From Lachnospiraceae bacterium (GTDB taxonomy: Bacteria > Bacillota > Clostridia > Lachnospirales > Lachnospiraceae), in NCBI GenBank assembly GCA_014804755.1, contig JAAUZE010000005.1, positions 62,001 to 126,000 on the forward strand: 64,000 nt of DNA. Reading direction: 5' to 3'. Below are positions 26,109 to 35,653 of the stretch, piece after piece. The notes below the pieces were generated by a model. It did no database searches. It had not been told where the DNA came from and saw only the letters and a list, made by a program, of their open reading frames with translations. The translations under genes and the position numbers were made by a program. Every line of letters starts with the position of its first letter. Within the stretch, counting starts at the first letter, position 1.

Positions 26109-26197
26109 GTCCTTTCCTCCCTTTTCTGAAACCCATAAGGCAACTCATGAGATACCCGCATAAACGATCTGTTTTTGTTTTTGAACAGGAAGCGCAT

Positions 26198-26899
26198 TTA
26201 TTGTTTTTCCAGCTTATAGCCGACGCCCCAGACCACCTTGATATAGCGCGGCTCCTTTGGATTGATCTCGATTTTTTCGCGCAAATGACGAATATGTACC
26301 GCGACCGTATTGTCGGAGGAAAATGCATCCTCCTTCCAGACCGTTTCATAAATTCTTGACGCGGAAAATACCACACCCGGATTTTCCATGAGCAGTTTGA
26401 GAATCAGAAATTCCATCGGCGTTAAACGGATCTCTTCCCCGTCCACAAACACCTGCTTCTTCTCATCGTCAAGCTCCAGTCCGCCGTTTTTAAGCCTCTT
26501 ATCCGCATTCTGCATGCCCTGCTCTCCGCCCAAAAGCGTATAACGCCTGATCTGAGAACGCACCCTTGCCAAAAGCTCCATCGGGCTAAACGGTTTCGTC
26601 ACATAGTCGTCCGCACCATGCGTTAATCCCGCGATCTTATCCACATCCTCCGATTTCGCGGAAAGCATCAGCACCGGAACCGCAGAAAGCTCCCGAATCC
26701 GTTTCAGCGCCGCAATGCCGTCCATCTTCGGCATCATGACATCTAAGATCACAAGCTGAATATCCTCATTTTGCTGAACGAGTTTTACCGCTTCCATTCC
26801 ATTTTCAGCGCGCAGCGTCTCATACCCCTCCTGCGTCAGATAAATCTCAATCGCGTCTACAATTGCTTTGTCATCATCACAGATCAATACACGGCTCAT
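26198..26899 (-). CDS. OmpR/PhoB-family response regulator
   Basis: The 233-residue protein has a receiver domain with the acidic cluster DDD (8-10), the phosphoacceptor D53 in VILDVMMPKMDG and the conserved Lys in TKPF. A C-terminal winged helix (about 130-230, RHLREKIE, YIKVVWGVGYKL) binds DNA. It partners the histidine kinase encoded next and probably controls the whole operon, including the exporter. Confidence 0.95.
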   Translation of the reverse strand: MSRVLICDDDKAIVDAIEIYLTQEGYETLRAENGMEAVKLVQQNEDIQLVILDVMMPKMDGIAALKRIRELSAVPVLMLSAKSEDVDKIAGLTHGADDYVTKPFSPMELLARVRSQIRRYTLLGGEQGMQNADKRLKNGGLELDDEKKQVFVDGEEIRLTPMEFLILKLLMENPGVVFSASRIYETVWKEDAFSSDNTVAVHIRHLREKIEINPKEPRYIKVVWGVGYKLEKQ

Positions 26900-26974
26900 C
26901 CTGTCCTCCCCTTTCCCCTATTAAAACAAATGATTTTTAAGAAACAAGTTTGAAAAAACGAAAGAAATTATGAA

Positions 26975-27008
26975 GAAAAAAAATAGTTTGCGCTCCGCAA
27001 ACTATTTT
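26975..27008 (-). terminator. Terminator after pgeF
   Basis: AAATAGTTTGCG (26981-26992) pairs with CGCAAACTATTT and an eight-T run follows on the minus strand. It also overlaps the pgeF stop codon. Confidence 0.85.
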
Positions 27009-27913
27009 AACATCATGAACGCGCCAAGGTTTCCCCGCTGTCCGCCGCTTGCACGGTGAGAAAAAAGAATCTGCGGATTACAGCAGGTACAGACGTCCGT
27101 GATAAAGATATGCTCTCTGGGCACGCCGGCATCCAAAAGCACCAGTTCGTTTGCCCGCCATAAATTCAGCTGATATTTTCCGCCGGGCTTTCGATAAAGC
27201 GGCAATTCCTTTTCTTCCGCTTCCTCCTTGGATTTGGCTTCCGCAAGACCAAACGCCTCCAGAAACACTTCCGCAACATCCCCGCTCACCTCATAGCAAT
27301 CCCTACAGATGGACGGTCCGACTGCGGCAAAGCAGTCCCCCGGTCTTGTCCCGTAAACGTCCCTCATTTTACCGAGCGCCATCTGTGAAACGGACGAAGC
27401 CGTTCCACGCCATCCCGAATGCACCAGTCCAATGGCACGGTGCACCGGATCCGCTAACAAAACAGGAACACAATCGGCAAAAAAAGCACAGAGCACGATC
27501 CCCTGCGTGTTCGTGACCAGTCCGTCGATCTCATGAAAGTCTCTTTTTTTGACAATTCCCTTTCCCCGATCTTTCTCCGTTACCACACGGATATTCGCAG
27601 AATGCGTCTGATCCGTAAATACCATATCCTGCACGGATACGCCCAGAACCTTGGCAACACGCGCAAAATTTTTATCCACATTGGACGGTGCATCTCCTCT
27701 TGCATAAGATAAATTCAGGCTTTGCAGCGCACCGCTGCTGACTCCTCCCAGTCTTGTCGTAAATAAATGCGTTAAAAAATCCAGTTTTTCCAAATTGGGA
27801 AAGGTGAAATACGGGAACTCCTCCCCCTGTACCCTCGTATGATTGACATGCACTCCCGTACTGCTCTTTTTTCTGATCAACTCCATTTCTTTTTCCTCCG
27901 CTGTCTGACTCAT
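27002..27913 (-). CDS. pgeF: Purine nucleoside phosphorylase / polyphenol-oxidase-like protein (YfiH/LACC1 family)
   Basis: The 303-residue protein has the family's metal and active-site segments: TDQTHS, CAFFADCVPVLLADP, GLVHSGWRGT and CTCCNPQILFSHR. Family members cleave purine nucleosides with phosphate and have been linked to peptidoglycan editing. Two starts are plausible, each with GGAGG: ATG at 27913 (11-nt gap) or at 27886 (8-nt gap). It ends at a strong terminator, and an inverted repeat lies between it and yraN. Confidence 0.92.
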   Translation of the reverse strand: MSQTAEEKEMELIRKKSSTGVHVNHTRVQGEEFPYFTFPNLEKLDFLTHLFTTRLGGVSSGALQSLNLSYARGDAPSNVDKNFARVAKVLGVSVQDMVFTDQTHSANIRVVTEKDRGKGIVKKRDFHEIDGLVTNTQGIVLCAFFADCVPVLLADPVHRAIGLVHSGWRGTASSVSQMALGKMRDVYGTRPGDCFAAVGPSICRDCYEVSGDVAEVFLEAFGLAEAKSKEEAEEKELPLYRKPGGKYQLNLWRANELVLLDAGVPREHIFITDVCTCCNPQILFSHRASGGQRGNLGAFMMLK

Positions 27914-27943
27914 GTTGTATTTTTCCTCCGCGTTGCCAACTGC

Positions 27944-27972
27944 AGCTTGAAAAATTGTTGATTTTTCAAGCT
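27944..27972. other. Inverted repeat between yraN and pgeF
   Basis: AGCTTGAAAAAT (27944-27955) and ATTTTTCAAGCT (27961-27972) form a 12-bp stem with a 5-nt loop that overlaps the yraN stop codon. It lacks a T run, so it is probably an mRNA-processing or stability element. Confidence 0.6.
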
Positions 27973-28336
27973 AGTTTCCCTGATGATCAAAGGCATTCTG
28001 AATCCATCGTATCTGCTCGCCGAGTATCGCGATCACATCATAACGGATTCCGCGCGGCGCCTGCTCCAATATCTGCTCATGCGTAAACAGATACCACTCC
28101 GCAACCTTACAGATTGTCCGCTGCTTTGCGTTCGTCACTGCCTCCTCCGGAAAACCGCAGCCCGCGCCGGCACGATATTTGACCTCTGCAAAAAGTAAAT
28201 ACCCTTCATGCAGGCCGATCAGATCGATCTCGCCGCGGCGCGTCCGGTAATTGCGTTCCACGATCGCAACGCCCCGCTGCTCCAAATAGCGGCAGGCAAT
28301 ATGCTCCTGCTTTGCCCCTGTTTGTCTTTTATTCAA
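27971..28336 (-). CDS. yraN: UPF0102/YraN-family nuclease-like protein
   Basis: The 121-residue protein shows the family pattern GAKQEHIACRYLEQRG, RRGEIDLIG and FAEVKYR, the last two forming an E-D-ExK core like that of endonuclease-fold proteins. The family's role is uncertain, with links to DNA repair or recombination. It starts with TTG at 28336, overlapping the TGA stop of the previous gene by 4 nt, and is therefore coupled to it. The pairing with an FlhB-domain gene is a known Firmicutes gene order. Confidence 0.9.
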   Translation of the reverse strand: MNKRQTGAKQEHIACRYLEQRGVAIVERNYRTRRGEIDLIGLHEGYLLFAEVKYRAGAGCGFPEEAVTNAKQRTICKVAEWYLFTHEQILEQAPRGIRYDVIAILGEQIRWIQNAFDHQGN

Positions 28337-28635
28337 AGTATTCCCCTTTTTTCCATTTTTTCCTTGATCTTATCCATGGCATCGACAAACACAAGAATCT
28401 CCGCAACGACTTCATAAAGCTCAGGCGGGATCATTTCACCGATCTCCAGCTTGGACAGCGTATCCGCGAGCTTGGAATCCTCATGGATCGGCACATCCGC
28501 CTCTTTCGCCGTCTCTATGATCTTTTCCGCGACTCTGCCCTTACCCGTCGCTATGATCTTAGGCGCTTCTTCCTCGGGATTATACTCTAAGGCAATCGCG
28601 GTTTTCTGCTTTTTTTTCTCCATATTAATGACCAT
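28333..28635 (-). CDS. FlhB/EscU C-terminal domain homologue (YlqH type)
   Basis: The 100-residue soluble protein matches the cytoplasmic C-terminal domain of the flagellar export protein FlhB (ALEYNPEEEAPKIIATGKGRVAEKI, then VPIHEDSKLADTL). The membrane part and the NPTH autocleavage site are absent; the position reads DVPIHEDS. Such free-standing domains occur in many Firmicutes beside yraN and rnhB. No flagellar genes are in the window. The start could also be the ATG at 28623. Confidence 0.85.
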   Translation of the reverse strand: MVINMEKKKQKTAIALEYNPEEEAPKIIATGKGRVAEKIIETAKEADVPIHEDSKLADTLSKLEIGEMIPPELYEVVAEILVFVDAMDKIKEKMEKRGIL

Positions 28636-28662
28636 GCCCCTTCCATGCTGCCGGTCCGACCG

Positions 28663-28708
28663 AAAAGCCCCTTAAGTCGGACAGAAAAGTCCGCCATAAG
28701 AGGCTTTT
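28663..28708 (-). terminator. Nested hairpin after leuS
   Basis: On the minus strand AAAAGCCTCTTA pairs with TAAGGGGCTTTT, and a second small hairpin (GGAC/GTCC) sits in the loop. The T run is short. It is the only candidate terminator between leuS and the FlhB-domain gene. Confidence 0.55.
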
Positions 28709-28755
28709 GTAAATTACAGTGAAGCAGGCGGCCGGACTGTTGTTTTGTTAGGATG

Positions 28756-31164
28756 TTATTTCATCACGATATTAACAATCCTGCCCGGCACATAAATTTC
28801 TTTTACTACCGTGCCTGTCAGCTTATCCGCAAGCGCCTCACGCGCTTTTGCAAGAACGTTCTCCTTTGGCTCATCCTTAACGATCGCAAGCGTTGCCTTG
28901 GTCTTTCCGTTGATCTGAAGCGCGATCTCGACCGTGGACTCTTCCGTCTTTTTCTCGTCATATTCCGGCCATGACGCCTGATACAGCTTGCCGCCGTATC
29001 CTTTCATTTCCCAAAGCTCCTCGGTGATATGCGGCGCAACCGGATTTAAGAGGGTAAGAAGCGTCTTAAACTCGTCCTTTGTCACCGAACCCTTTTTATA
29101 AAAATCATTGATGAGCGCCATCATTGCGGCGATTGCTGTATTGTACTTCAAGCTCTCAAAATCTGTGCTGACCTTTTTGATCGTCTGATGCATTTTTGTC
29201 TCAAGATCCTTGGAAAAACCTTCCTCGTCATTCACAATATCCTGAAGCTTCCACACTCTCTCAAGGAAGCGGCGGCAGCCCTTCACACCGTCCTCCGACC
29301 AGCAAGCGCTCAACTCAAATGCGCCGATGAACATTTCATAGGTTCTCAGCGTATCCGCCCCGTAATCGCGTACAATATCATCGGGATTAACGACATTGCC
29401 GCGGGACTTGCTCATCTTTTCCCTGTTCTCACCGAGGATCATGCCGTGAGAGGTTCTCTTCTGATATGGCTCCTTGCAGGAAACAACCTGTTCATCATAT
29501 AAGAAACGATGCCAAAACCGGGAGTAAAGCAGATGCAGCGTCGTATGCTCCATACCGCCGTTGTACCAGTCAACCGGGAGCCAGTATTCCATCGCCTCTT
29601 TGCTCGCAAGCGCCTTGTCGTTCTTCGGATCGGTATAGCGGATAAAATACCAGGAAGAACCCGCCCACTGCGGCATCGTATCCGTCTCCCGTTTTGCAGA
29701 TTCTCCACAGCACGGGCAGGTTGTATTGACCCAATCAGTCATCGCCGCAAGCGGTGATTCGCCGTTGTCGGTCGGCATATAGCTCTCCACTTCCGGTAAA
29801 AGCAGCGGCAGTTCGCTCTCATCAAGCGGCACATATCCGCATTTCTCACAATAAACAATCGGGATCGGCTCGCCCCAATAGCGCTGTCTGGAAAATACCC
29901 AGTCGCGCAGCTTAAAATTCACCTTCGCGTTACCGATTCCCTTTTCCTCCAAAAAGGCGATCATTTTTTCTTTTGCCTCGGCAACTTCGAGTCCGTCAAG
30001 GAAACCGGAATTGACGAGTCTGCCCGTGGCAACGTCGGTGAATACCTCCTCCTGCACGTTCTTTCCGCCTGCAACGACCTCAATGATCGGAAGTCCGAAT
30101 TTTTTTGCAAACTCCCAGTCACGCTCGTCATGCGCCGGTACCGCCATGATCGCGCCCGTTCCGTAGCTCATCAGTACATAATCGGAAATCCAGATCGGAA
30201 TTTCCACGCCATTTACCGGGTTGACTGCTCTTAAGCCCTGTATCTCAACACCCGTCTTTTCCTTTGCAAGCTCCGCGCGCTCAAAATCGGATTTTCTTGC
30301 CGCCGCCTCACGATATGCAGCAATCTCATCCCAGTTAGAAAGTTCGTCCTTATATTTATCAATGAGCGGATGCTCGGGTGAAAGAACCATGTAAGTCGCG
30401 CCGAACAGCGTGTCGCAGCGCGTCGTGTAAATGCGCAGCTTATCCTCTTTTCCCTGAATAGAAAAATCAACCTCCGCCCCCATGGACTTGCCGATCCAGT
30501 TTTTCTGGGAAACCTTCACGCGCTCGATATAATCCACATCATCCAGTCCGTCCAAAAGCTTCTGCGCATAATCCGTAATCTTTAACATCCACTGGCTCTG
30601 CGCCTTACGGATAACCGGCGCGCCGCAGCGCTCACAGACACCGTTTACAACCTCCTCGTTGGCAAGACCGACCTTACAGGAAGTACACCAGTTGATCGGC
30701 ATTTCCGTCTTATAGGCAAGTCCTTTCTTAAAGAGCTGTAAAAAGATCCACTGTGTCCAGTGATAATATTCAGGGTCGGTCGTATTAATCTCGCGATTCC
30801 AGTCGAAGGAATAGCCGATCGCATGAAGCTGGCTCTTAAACCGCTCTACATTATTCTTTGTCACGATCTTCGGATGGATCTGATTTTTGATCGCATAATT
30901 TTCCGTCGGCAAGCCGAACGCATCCCAGCCCATCGGAAACAATACATTATAGCCCTGCATTCTTCTTTTACGGGCAACAATGTCCATCGCCGTATACGGG
31001 CGCGGATGTCCGACATGCAGCCCCTGTCCCGACGGATACGGAAACTCGACAAGCGCATAGTACTTCGGCTTGGAGTAATCCTCCGTTGCCGAAAACGCCT
31101 GCTCCTCATCCCAGATCTTCTGCCATTTCTTTTCCACTACTTTGTGATTATATAATTCTGCCAT
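28756..31164 (-). CDS. leuS: Leucyl-tRNA synthetase
   Basis: The 802-residue protein has HVGH (in [12 protein letters not shown]), a CP1 editing domain with the [14 protein letters not shown] segment, and KMSKS (in [11 protein letters not shown]), followed by the anticodon-binding domain. The length is normal for bacterial LeuRS. The start follows GGAGG. No T-box was found; the 190-nt leader begins at a clear promoter. Confidence 0.98.
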   Translation of the reverse strand: MAELYNHKVVEKKWQKIWDEEQAFSATEDYSKPKYYALVEFPYPSGQGLHVGHPRPYTAMDIVARKRRMQGYNVLFPMGWDAFGLPTENYAIKNQIHPKIVTKNNVERFKSQLHAIGYSFDWNREINTTDPEYYHWTQWIFLQLFKKGLAYKTEMPINWCTSCKVGLANEEVVNGVCERCGAPVIRKAQSQWMLKITDYAQKLLDGLDDVDYIERVKVSQKNWIGKSMGAEVDFSIQGKEDKLRIYTTRCDTLFGATYMVLSPEHPLIDKYKDELSNWDEIAAYREAAARKSDFERAELAKEKTGVEIQGLRAVNPVNGVEIPIWISDYVLMSYGTGAIMAVPAHDERDWEFAKKFGLPIIEVVAGGKNVQEEVFTDVATGRLVNSGFLDGLEVAEAKEKMIAFLEEKGIGNAKVNFKLRDWVFSRQRYWGEPIPIVYCEKCGYVPLDESELPLLLPEVESYMPTDNGESPLAAMTDWVNTTCPCCGESAKRETDTMPQWAGSSWYFIRYTDPKNDKALASKEAMEYWLPVDWYNGGMEHTTLHLLYSRFWHRFLYDEQVVSCKEPYQKRTSHGMILGENREKMSKSRGNVVNPDDIVRDYGADTLRTYEMFIGAFELSACWSEDGVKGCRRFLERVWKLQDIVNDEEGFSKDLETKMHQTIKKVSTDFESLKYNTAIAAMMALINDFYKKGSVTKDEFKTLLTLLNPVAPHITEELWEMKGYGGKLYQASWPEYDEKKTEESTVEIALQINGKTKATLAIVKDEPKENVLAKAREALADKLTGTVVKEIYVPGRIVNIVMK

Positions 31165-31277
31165 TTCCGCCTCCGATTCCGCATAAGTTCCCGCGGAATA
31201 TTCAAGTATTCTTCATCAGATACCGCTGTGCCCTGAAAGCACCCTGTTCCACATTTCCCGCACGGATATCTGTCAAC

Positions 31278-31305
31278 ATTTTATCATCACCGCGCGATTT
31301 GTCAA
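31278..31305 (-). promoter_or_regulatory. Promoter of leuS
   Basis: TTGACA (31300-31305) and TAAAAT (31278-31283) on the minus strand are 16 nt apart, leaving a leader of about 110 nt in which no T-box motif is visible. Confidence 0.75.
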
Positions 31306-31354
31306 CTGCTCTATAAACAGTTTTTCGGTCCCGTATTCCTGTTCAGAAACATTC

Positions 31355-33160
31355 CTATAGCGTAAATCTCTGCGTCTTTTCATTCTGCTGATCGCTGAGT
31401 TTCACTAACGCCTGCGTATCTTCATAACACTCCCTGATCGAAGCCGCTACCAGCTGCATGCCGGCGCTTGTTTCTTCTGCGGAAGCGGAGCTTTCTTCCA
31501 CTACGCTTCCGAGATTGCATACGGAATCCGCCACAACGGTTTTTAACTCATTCAGGATGTCCGTCTGCTTACCGATCGTTATTGCAACCTCTTCCACAAT
31601 ATTGATCTCTTTGTACAAATGATCAAATGTCTCCTGTGTCTCCTGAAGCTGGCTTTGCTGTTCTGACACACTTGTCACAACCTCCTGCATCCTATCCGTA
31701 GAAATCGCAACATTCGTGGTCAGTTCTTTTACGATCGCCTCAATCCCGGCAGCACTTTCAGCGGATTTCTCTGCCAGATTTCGAATTTCCTCTGCAACAA
31801 CCGCAAACCCTCTTCCTGCTTCTCCCGCACGTGCCGACTCGATGCTGGCGTTCAAAGAGAGCAGATTTGTCTGGGACGTCATGCTCTTAATGACTTCAAC
31901 CATCTGGTTAATGTGAATGGCTGATTCGCTTGTCTGCTTCGTCTGTTCTGCAACGTCCTGAATCACATGAGTGGTATTCTCCGTTATCTCATATAACTTT
32001 TTGATACTTTCGGAAGCACCGTTGGAGAACTTCATCATTGTCTCTACCGATGTGCCCAGCTTATCCATTTCATCCTTTTCTACATCGATAACGCCGCCAA
32101 GTCTCTGAACCTTCTCATTTACCACTTCTGTCTCTTGTGCCAGACTTGCTGTGCCGTTCGCCATCTCCTCAACTGCCCGATTGGTATTATGTATGCTGTC
32201 CGTAATATCTCCAAACTTATTGCTGAACTCTTCACTGCTCTTTTTCAGCTGTACGCTGACATTTCCCACATCACCGATCATGCCCGCAAGCGAAAGTTTT
32301 ACCTGATTCAATGACTGTGCGATCTTTCCGATTTCATCGGAACGGCTCATTAATCTGGCATCAATCTCAAAGGAAAGGTCTCCTTCTTCAATTTTCCGAA
32401 GGTTGGACTCCACTCTCTTGATTCCGCCCGCCAGACGCCTGCCACAGACAATTGCAATCACAATCACAACGATCAGGATTCCGGCAATGCTTGCCGCATA
32501 TGTCAGAAGCATCTGGTAAAACTGCGTCTTGATCTCCAACTTTTTTGCATCGATCTCTACCGTCATATCGTCGATATAGTTTCCTGTCGTGATCACCCAG
32601 TTCCAAGGTGAAAACTTCTCGGAATAAGCCAGTTTCGGTGCAACCGTCACACCGTCCGCTTTCGTAAAGTAAAACTCATTATATCCCCCGCCCGCTTCCG
32701 CGGTTTTCATAATATTCTGAATGATCTTCACACCGTTTTGATCTGTCAGATCATAGCGATTGTTTCCCTCCTGCTCCGGCAGGATCGGATGCATGACCAG
32801 AATATAGTCCGTATCATCAATCCACATGTAGCCCGAACCATCATCCCGGTAACGCATACCGCGGATCACTTCTTTTGCCATTTCTTTCGCTTCTTCCTCG
32901 GTCAATTCTCCTGTCTGGCTGCGATCATAAAATTTCTGAACGATCGTAACTGCCGCCTGAATTTCCGATTTGATCTCAAGCTCGTATCCCTGATACATTG
33001 TTTCCTCATACGTTGCCAGCTCCTGATCCATGGACTTTCTTAAAAATGAAATCCCCAGCGCTCCGAGAATGATCACGGTTGCGACGATCATGCCCAATAT
33101 GATCAATACCAGAACTGTTGCAATACTCCTAGAGCCCTTTCCCCTGCTTTTTTCATTCAT
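31355..33160 (-). CDS. Methyl-accepting chemotaxis protein with Cache sensor
   Basis: The 601-residue protein has two membrane helices (about 13-37 and 217-240) flanking an sCache_2-type sensor ([46 protein letters not shown]). A HAMP linker follows, then a coiled-coil signalling domain with the strongly conserved hairpin tip around [18 protein letters not shown]. It should bind a small organic acid or similar ligand outside and signal to CheA/CheW. It lies 17 nt behind a double haemerythrin gene, so the two are co-expressed. Confidence 0.95.
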   Translation of the reverse strand: MNEKSRGKGSRSIATVLVLIILGMIVATVIILGALGISFLRKSMDQELATYEETMYQGYELEIKSEIQAAVTIVQKFYDRSQTGELTEEEAKEMAKEVIRGMRYRDDGSGYMWIDDTDYILVMHPILPEQEGNNRYDLTDQNGVKIIQNIMKTAEAGGGYNEFYFTKADGVTVAPKLAYSEKFSPWNWVITTGNYIDDMTVEIDAKKLEIKTQFYQMLLTYAASIAGILIVVIVIAIVCGRRLAGGIKRVESNLRKIEEGDLSFEIDARLMSRSDEIGKIAQSLNQVKLSLAGMIGDVGNVSVQLKKSSEEFSNKFGDITDSIHNTNRAVEEMANGTASLAQETEVVNEKVQRLGGVIDVEKDEMDKLGTSVETMMKFSNGASESIKKLYEITENTTHVIQDVAEQTKQTSESAIHINQMVEVIKSMTSQTNLLSLNASIESARAGEAGRGFAVVAEEIRNLAEKSAESAAGIEAIVKELTTNVAISTDRMQEVVTSVSEQQSQLQETQETFDHLYKEINIVEEVAITIGKQTDILNELKTVVADSVCNLGSVVEESSASAEETSAGMQLVAASIRECYEDTQALVKLSDQQNEKTQRFTL

Positions 33161-33177
33161 TTTACATTTACCTCCTC

Positions 33178-33990
33178 TTATCCCTTCCCTATCTTTTTAT
33201 CACTGTTAAGAATATGATTTATCAGCCACTCTGTCAGAAAATCCATCAGTTCTTCAAGTGTTTCCTGCTGGTGTTCATCCACATGCTCCAAATCCATGCC
33301 TTCCAGTCTCGCGATAAACGCGTCATGCGCTCTTTTCTGCGCCGCCAGCCCCTCATATTGAATGCTTTCCATATATTTTTCCTCATCTGAAAAATGGAAT
33401 ATGGTATATTGCTTCATTTCTCCCAGCAGAAAAACAATCTCATCATATTTATCAGGGATAAATTCATCCGTGATCACACGATGCACTTCTCCGATAATCC
33501 TGAAGAGCTCCCTGTGCTCATTGTCGATCAGCGCAATACCGGTCAGATATTTATCCGAAAATGTCGTGATTCCCTCCGCCTCATCCGCCGGCTTCATCTT
33601 ACCGATCATCAGGTCTGAGCCGATGATGTGCCGGTAAAGCCAAGTTACGAGATATTTTAGTAAATCGTCTAAAAATGCCTGCTGCGCACTGCTCTCGGAC
33701 GGCATTGCAGCATCCGCCGCATAGATCCTCTCACGAAACGCTGCATGCTGTTTTCTTTGCAATTCCAGCTCCGGATGGCGGATCTTTTCCATATATTCCT
33801 CTTCATGCTGAAAATGTACCTCCGCATACCGCTTCAGCATCTTAAGCATTTCCCGGATGCGCTCATACTTATCCGCCGGCATATCATTCTCAAGTAACTC
33901 CCGAATCTCCCGGAGCATTCGGAAAAGTTCCCTATGCTCATCATCTATCATCTCTACCCCGATTAAACAGTCATCCGTAAAATAATACAT
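33178..33990 (-). CDS. Tandem bacteriohaemerythrin (two domains)
   Basis: Two haemerythrin domains of about 130 residues (1-132 and 142-270) each keep the di-iron ligand pattern: DDEH or DNEH, then HF-x-x-EE-x-x-M, then a His in QHAAF or AHDAF, then H-I-x-x-x-D. Such proteins bind O2 reversibly and may serve storage, scavenging or sensing. Tandem copies in one chain are uncommon. The gene directly precedes a chemoreceptor gene, which suggests a link to oxygen or redox responses. The start follows GGAGGGG. Confidence 0.93.
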   Translation of the reverse strand: MYYFTDDCLIGVEMIDDEHRELFRMLREIRELLENDMPADKYERIREMLKMLKRYAEVHFQHEEEYMEKIRHPELELQRKQHAAFRERIYAADAAMPSESSAQQAFLDDLLKYLVTWLYRHIIGSDLMIGKMKPADEAEGITTFSDKYLTGIALIDNEHRELFRIIGEVHRVITDEFIPDKYDEIVFLLGEMKQYTIFHFSDEEKYMESIQYEGLAAQKRAHDAFIARLEGMDLEHVDEHQQETLEELMDFLTEWLINHILNSDKKIGKG

Positions 33991-34057
33991 TTCATCCCCT
34001 CCTGCCTATCTGCCGCTGTCCGCCAAATAAATGACCTCATTCTACTCAATTATGTTT

Positions 34058-34066
34058 ATTATAGCA
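34058..34066 (-). promoter_or_regulatory. Extended -10 promoter of the haemerythrin-chemoreceptor operon
   Basis: TGCTATAAT on the minus strand is an extended -10 element about 70 nt upstream of the haemerythrin start. No good -35 is visible at 17 nt. Confidence 0.55.
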
Positions 34067-34136
34067 TATCATTTGTCAGAGTGCAGTAATTATTTGTCTA
34101 ATAAAATTTCACCGATCGTTTCATTTCCCGGTTAAA

Positions 34137-35474
34137 TTACCCGCTTTTCTTTCGATGTCTTATCATGACCGCAAATGCGGCCACACAGATGAGAACGGAT
34201 AAAAGCGACCCTGCCGGAGCCGCAAGCCCCATCGGAAATAAGGTGTCCGCAAAATATTTGGATGCGAAATACGCCCCCGGAATGCGCACACAGACAATGG
34301 ACAGGGCATTATGCAAAAAAGAAATCGCCGACCATCCGTACGCACAGAAATATCCGCTGAAGCTAAAATGCACCCCCGCAAAGATACAATCCCAAATATA
34401 ACCGCGAAGATACTGTCCTCCCAGCAAAATCACTGCCTCATCATCCGCAAACAGACCGACTGCCGGTTCGTATAGTAATTGCATCGCCGCCGACACCGCC
34501 ACTCCGTAAATGACCACGATACAGGCCGCAGCTTTCAAGGTTCCCGTAGCTCTGTCATGCTTCCCCGCCCCTATATTCTGCGCGGAAAGCGCCGATACCG
34601 TCGAAAGCATGGTGGACGGCACTAAGAATACGATCCCAATGATTTTTTCCACGATTCCCACTGCTGCCGCGTCATTTAACCCTCTGCGGTTCGCGATGAC
34701 CGTGATGACCATAAATGCGATCTGGATAAATCCGTCCTGCAGCGCGACCGGAATCCCGATCTTCAGTATCCGGTTCATCATATCCTTCCGTGTCTTCAGA
34801 TGCTCTTTTCGGATCGTGAGTCCCGTCTTCCGTCTTCGGATCACCACGAGCGCCGTCGCTACACTGATCGTCTGGGCAAGCGTCGTCCCAAGAGCCGCAC
34901 CCGCCGCACCCAGTCCGAAAACACCGATAAACAGGTAATCCAACCCGATATTCACCACACAGGCAACCGCGATAAAATACATGGGACTTTTGGAGTCGCC
35001 CAGTCCCCGAAAAATAGAACTGATGATATTATACGCCGTTATAAACGGAATTCCGACAAAACAAATCGTCAGGTAGGAAGTTGTATCTGCCACTGCCTCC
35101 GCAGGTGTGGACAACACCGCCACGATCGGCTTCACAAGGATCAGCAGCAGCACCGTGATCACCGCAGACAATCCCATAAACAATGTAACCGTATTACCGA
35201 TTGCATATGACGCCTGCCGGGCGTCCTTTGCCCCGACCGCCTTCCCGATTGTTACGGTCGAACCCATGGCAAGTCCTACGATCATAACCGTCAACATATG
35301 CATTGCCTGACTGCCGACGGATACCGCAGTGATACTGTCAACTCCGTTAAACTGTCCGACAATGAATAGATCCGCCAAGCCGTAAAGTGTCTGCAAAAAA
35401 TAAGATAACAGATACGGCAGGGAAAAATATACAATATTTTTAAGTATGCTGCCCGATGTCAGATTTTTTCCCAT
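34137..35474 (-). CDS. MATE-family efflux transporter
   Basis: The 445-residue protein has about 12 membrane helices and the MATE pattern (LPYLLSYFLQTLYGLADLFIVGQF, then IFRGLGDSKSP). It should export drugs or metabolites using a sodium or proton gradient. The start follows GAGGAG. It is divergent from the AEC transporter, and an 11-bp inverted repeat lies between them. Confidence 0.93.
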   Translation of the reverse strand: MGKNLTSGSILKNIVYFSLPYLLSYFLQTLYGLADLFIVGQFNGVDSITAVSVGSQAMHMLTVMIVGLAMGSTVTIGKAVGAKDARQASYAIGNTVTLFMGLSAVITVLLLILVKPIVAVLSTPAEAVADTTSYLTICFVGIPFITAYNIISSIFRGLGDSKSPMYFIAVACVVNIGLDYLFIGVFGLGAAGAALGTTLAQTISVATALVVIRRRKTGLTIRKEHLKTRKDMMNRILKIGIPVALQDGFIQIAFMVITVIANRRGLNDAAAVGIVEKIIGIVFLVPSTMLSTVSALSAQNIGAGKHDRATGTLKAAACIVVIYGVAVSAAMQLLYEPAVGLFADDEAVILLGGQYLRGYIWDCIFAGVHFSFSGYFCAYGWSAISFLHNALSIVCVRIPGAYFASKYFADTLFPMGLAAPAGSLLSVLICVAAFAVMIRHRKKSG

Positions 35475-35535
35475 GACTACTCCTCAAAAAACTATCCCAG
35501 CTATCATAACATAAAAACAACTTACAGGGCAGATA

Positions 35536-35583
35536 CTTTTTGTTGTTTTCTCCCTGCAAACGAAAGCAGCACACAACAAAAAG
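35536..35583. promoter_or_regulatory. Inverted repeat between divergent MATE and AEC genes
   Basis: CTTTTTGTTGT (35536-35546) and ACAACAAAAAG (35573-35583) are perfect inverted copies 26 nt apart, located between an extended -10 for MATE (TGTTATGAT, minus strand, about 35510) and the AEC -35. A shared operator is possible. Confidence 0.45.
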
Positions 35584-35597
35584 AACCATTCCGCCCC

Positions 35598-35625
35598 TTG
35601 ACATTCCCGCTTAACGTGCTACACT
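35598..35625 (+). promoter_or_regulatory. Promoter of the AEC transporter gene
   Basis: TTGACA (35598-35603) and TACACT (35620-35625) are 16 nt apart on the plus strand, so transcription should start near 35632, before the chosen ATG at 35654. Confidence 0.7.
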
Positions 35626-35653
35626 CGCTATGGAACAAAGGAGACGACTTACA

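Noticed and set aside
31165..31277. A T-box in front of leuS
   Set aside because: No GGTGG-type core, specifier loop or terminator could be found in the short leader.
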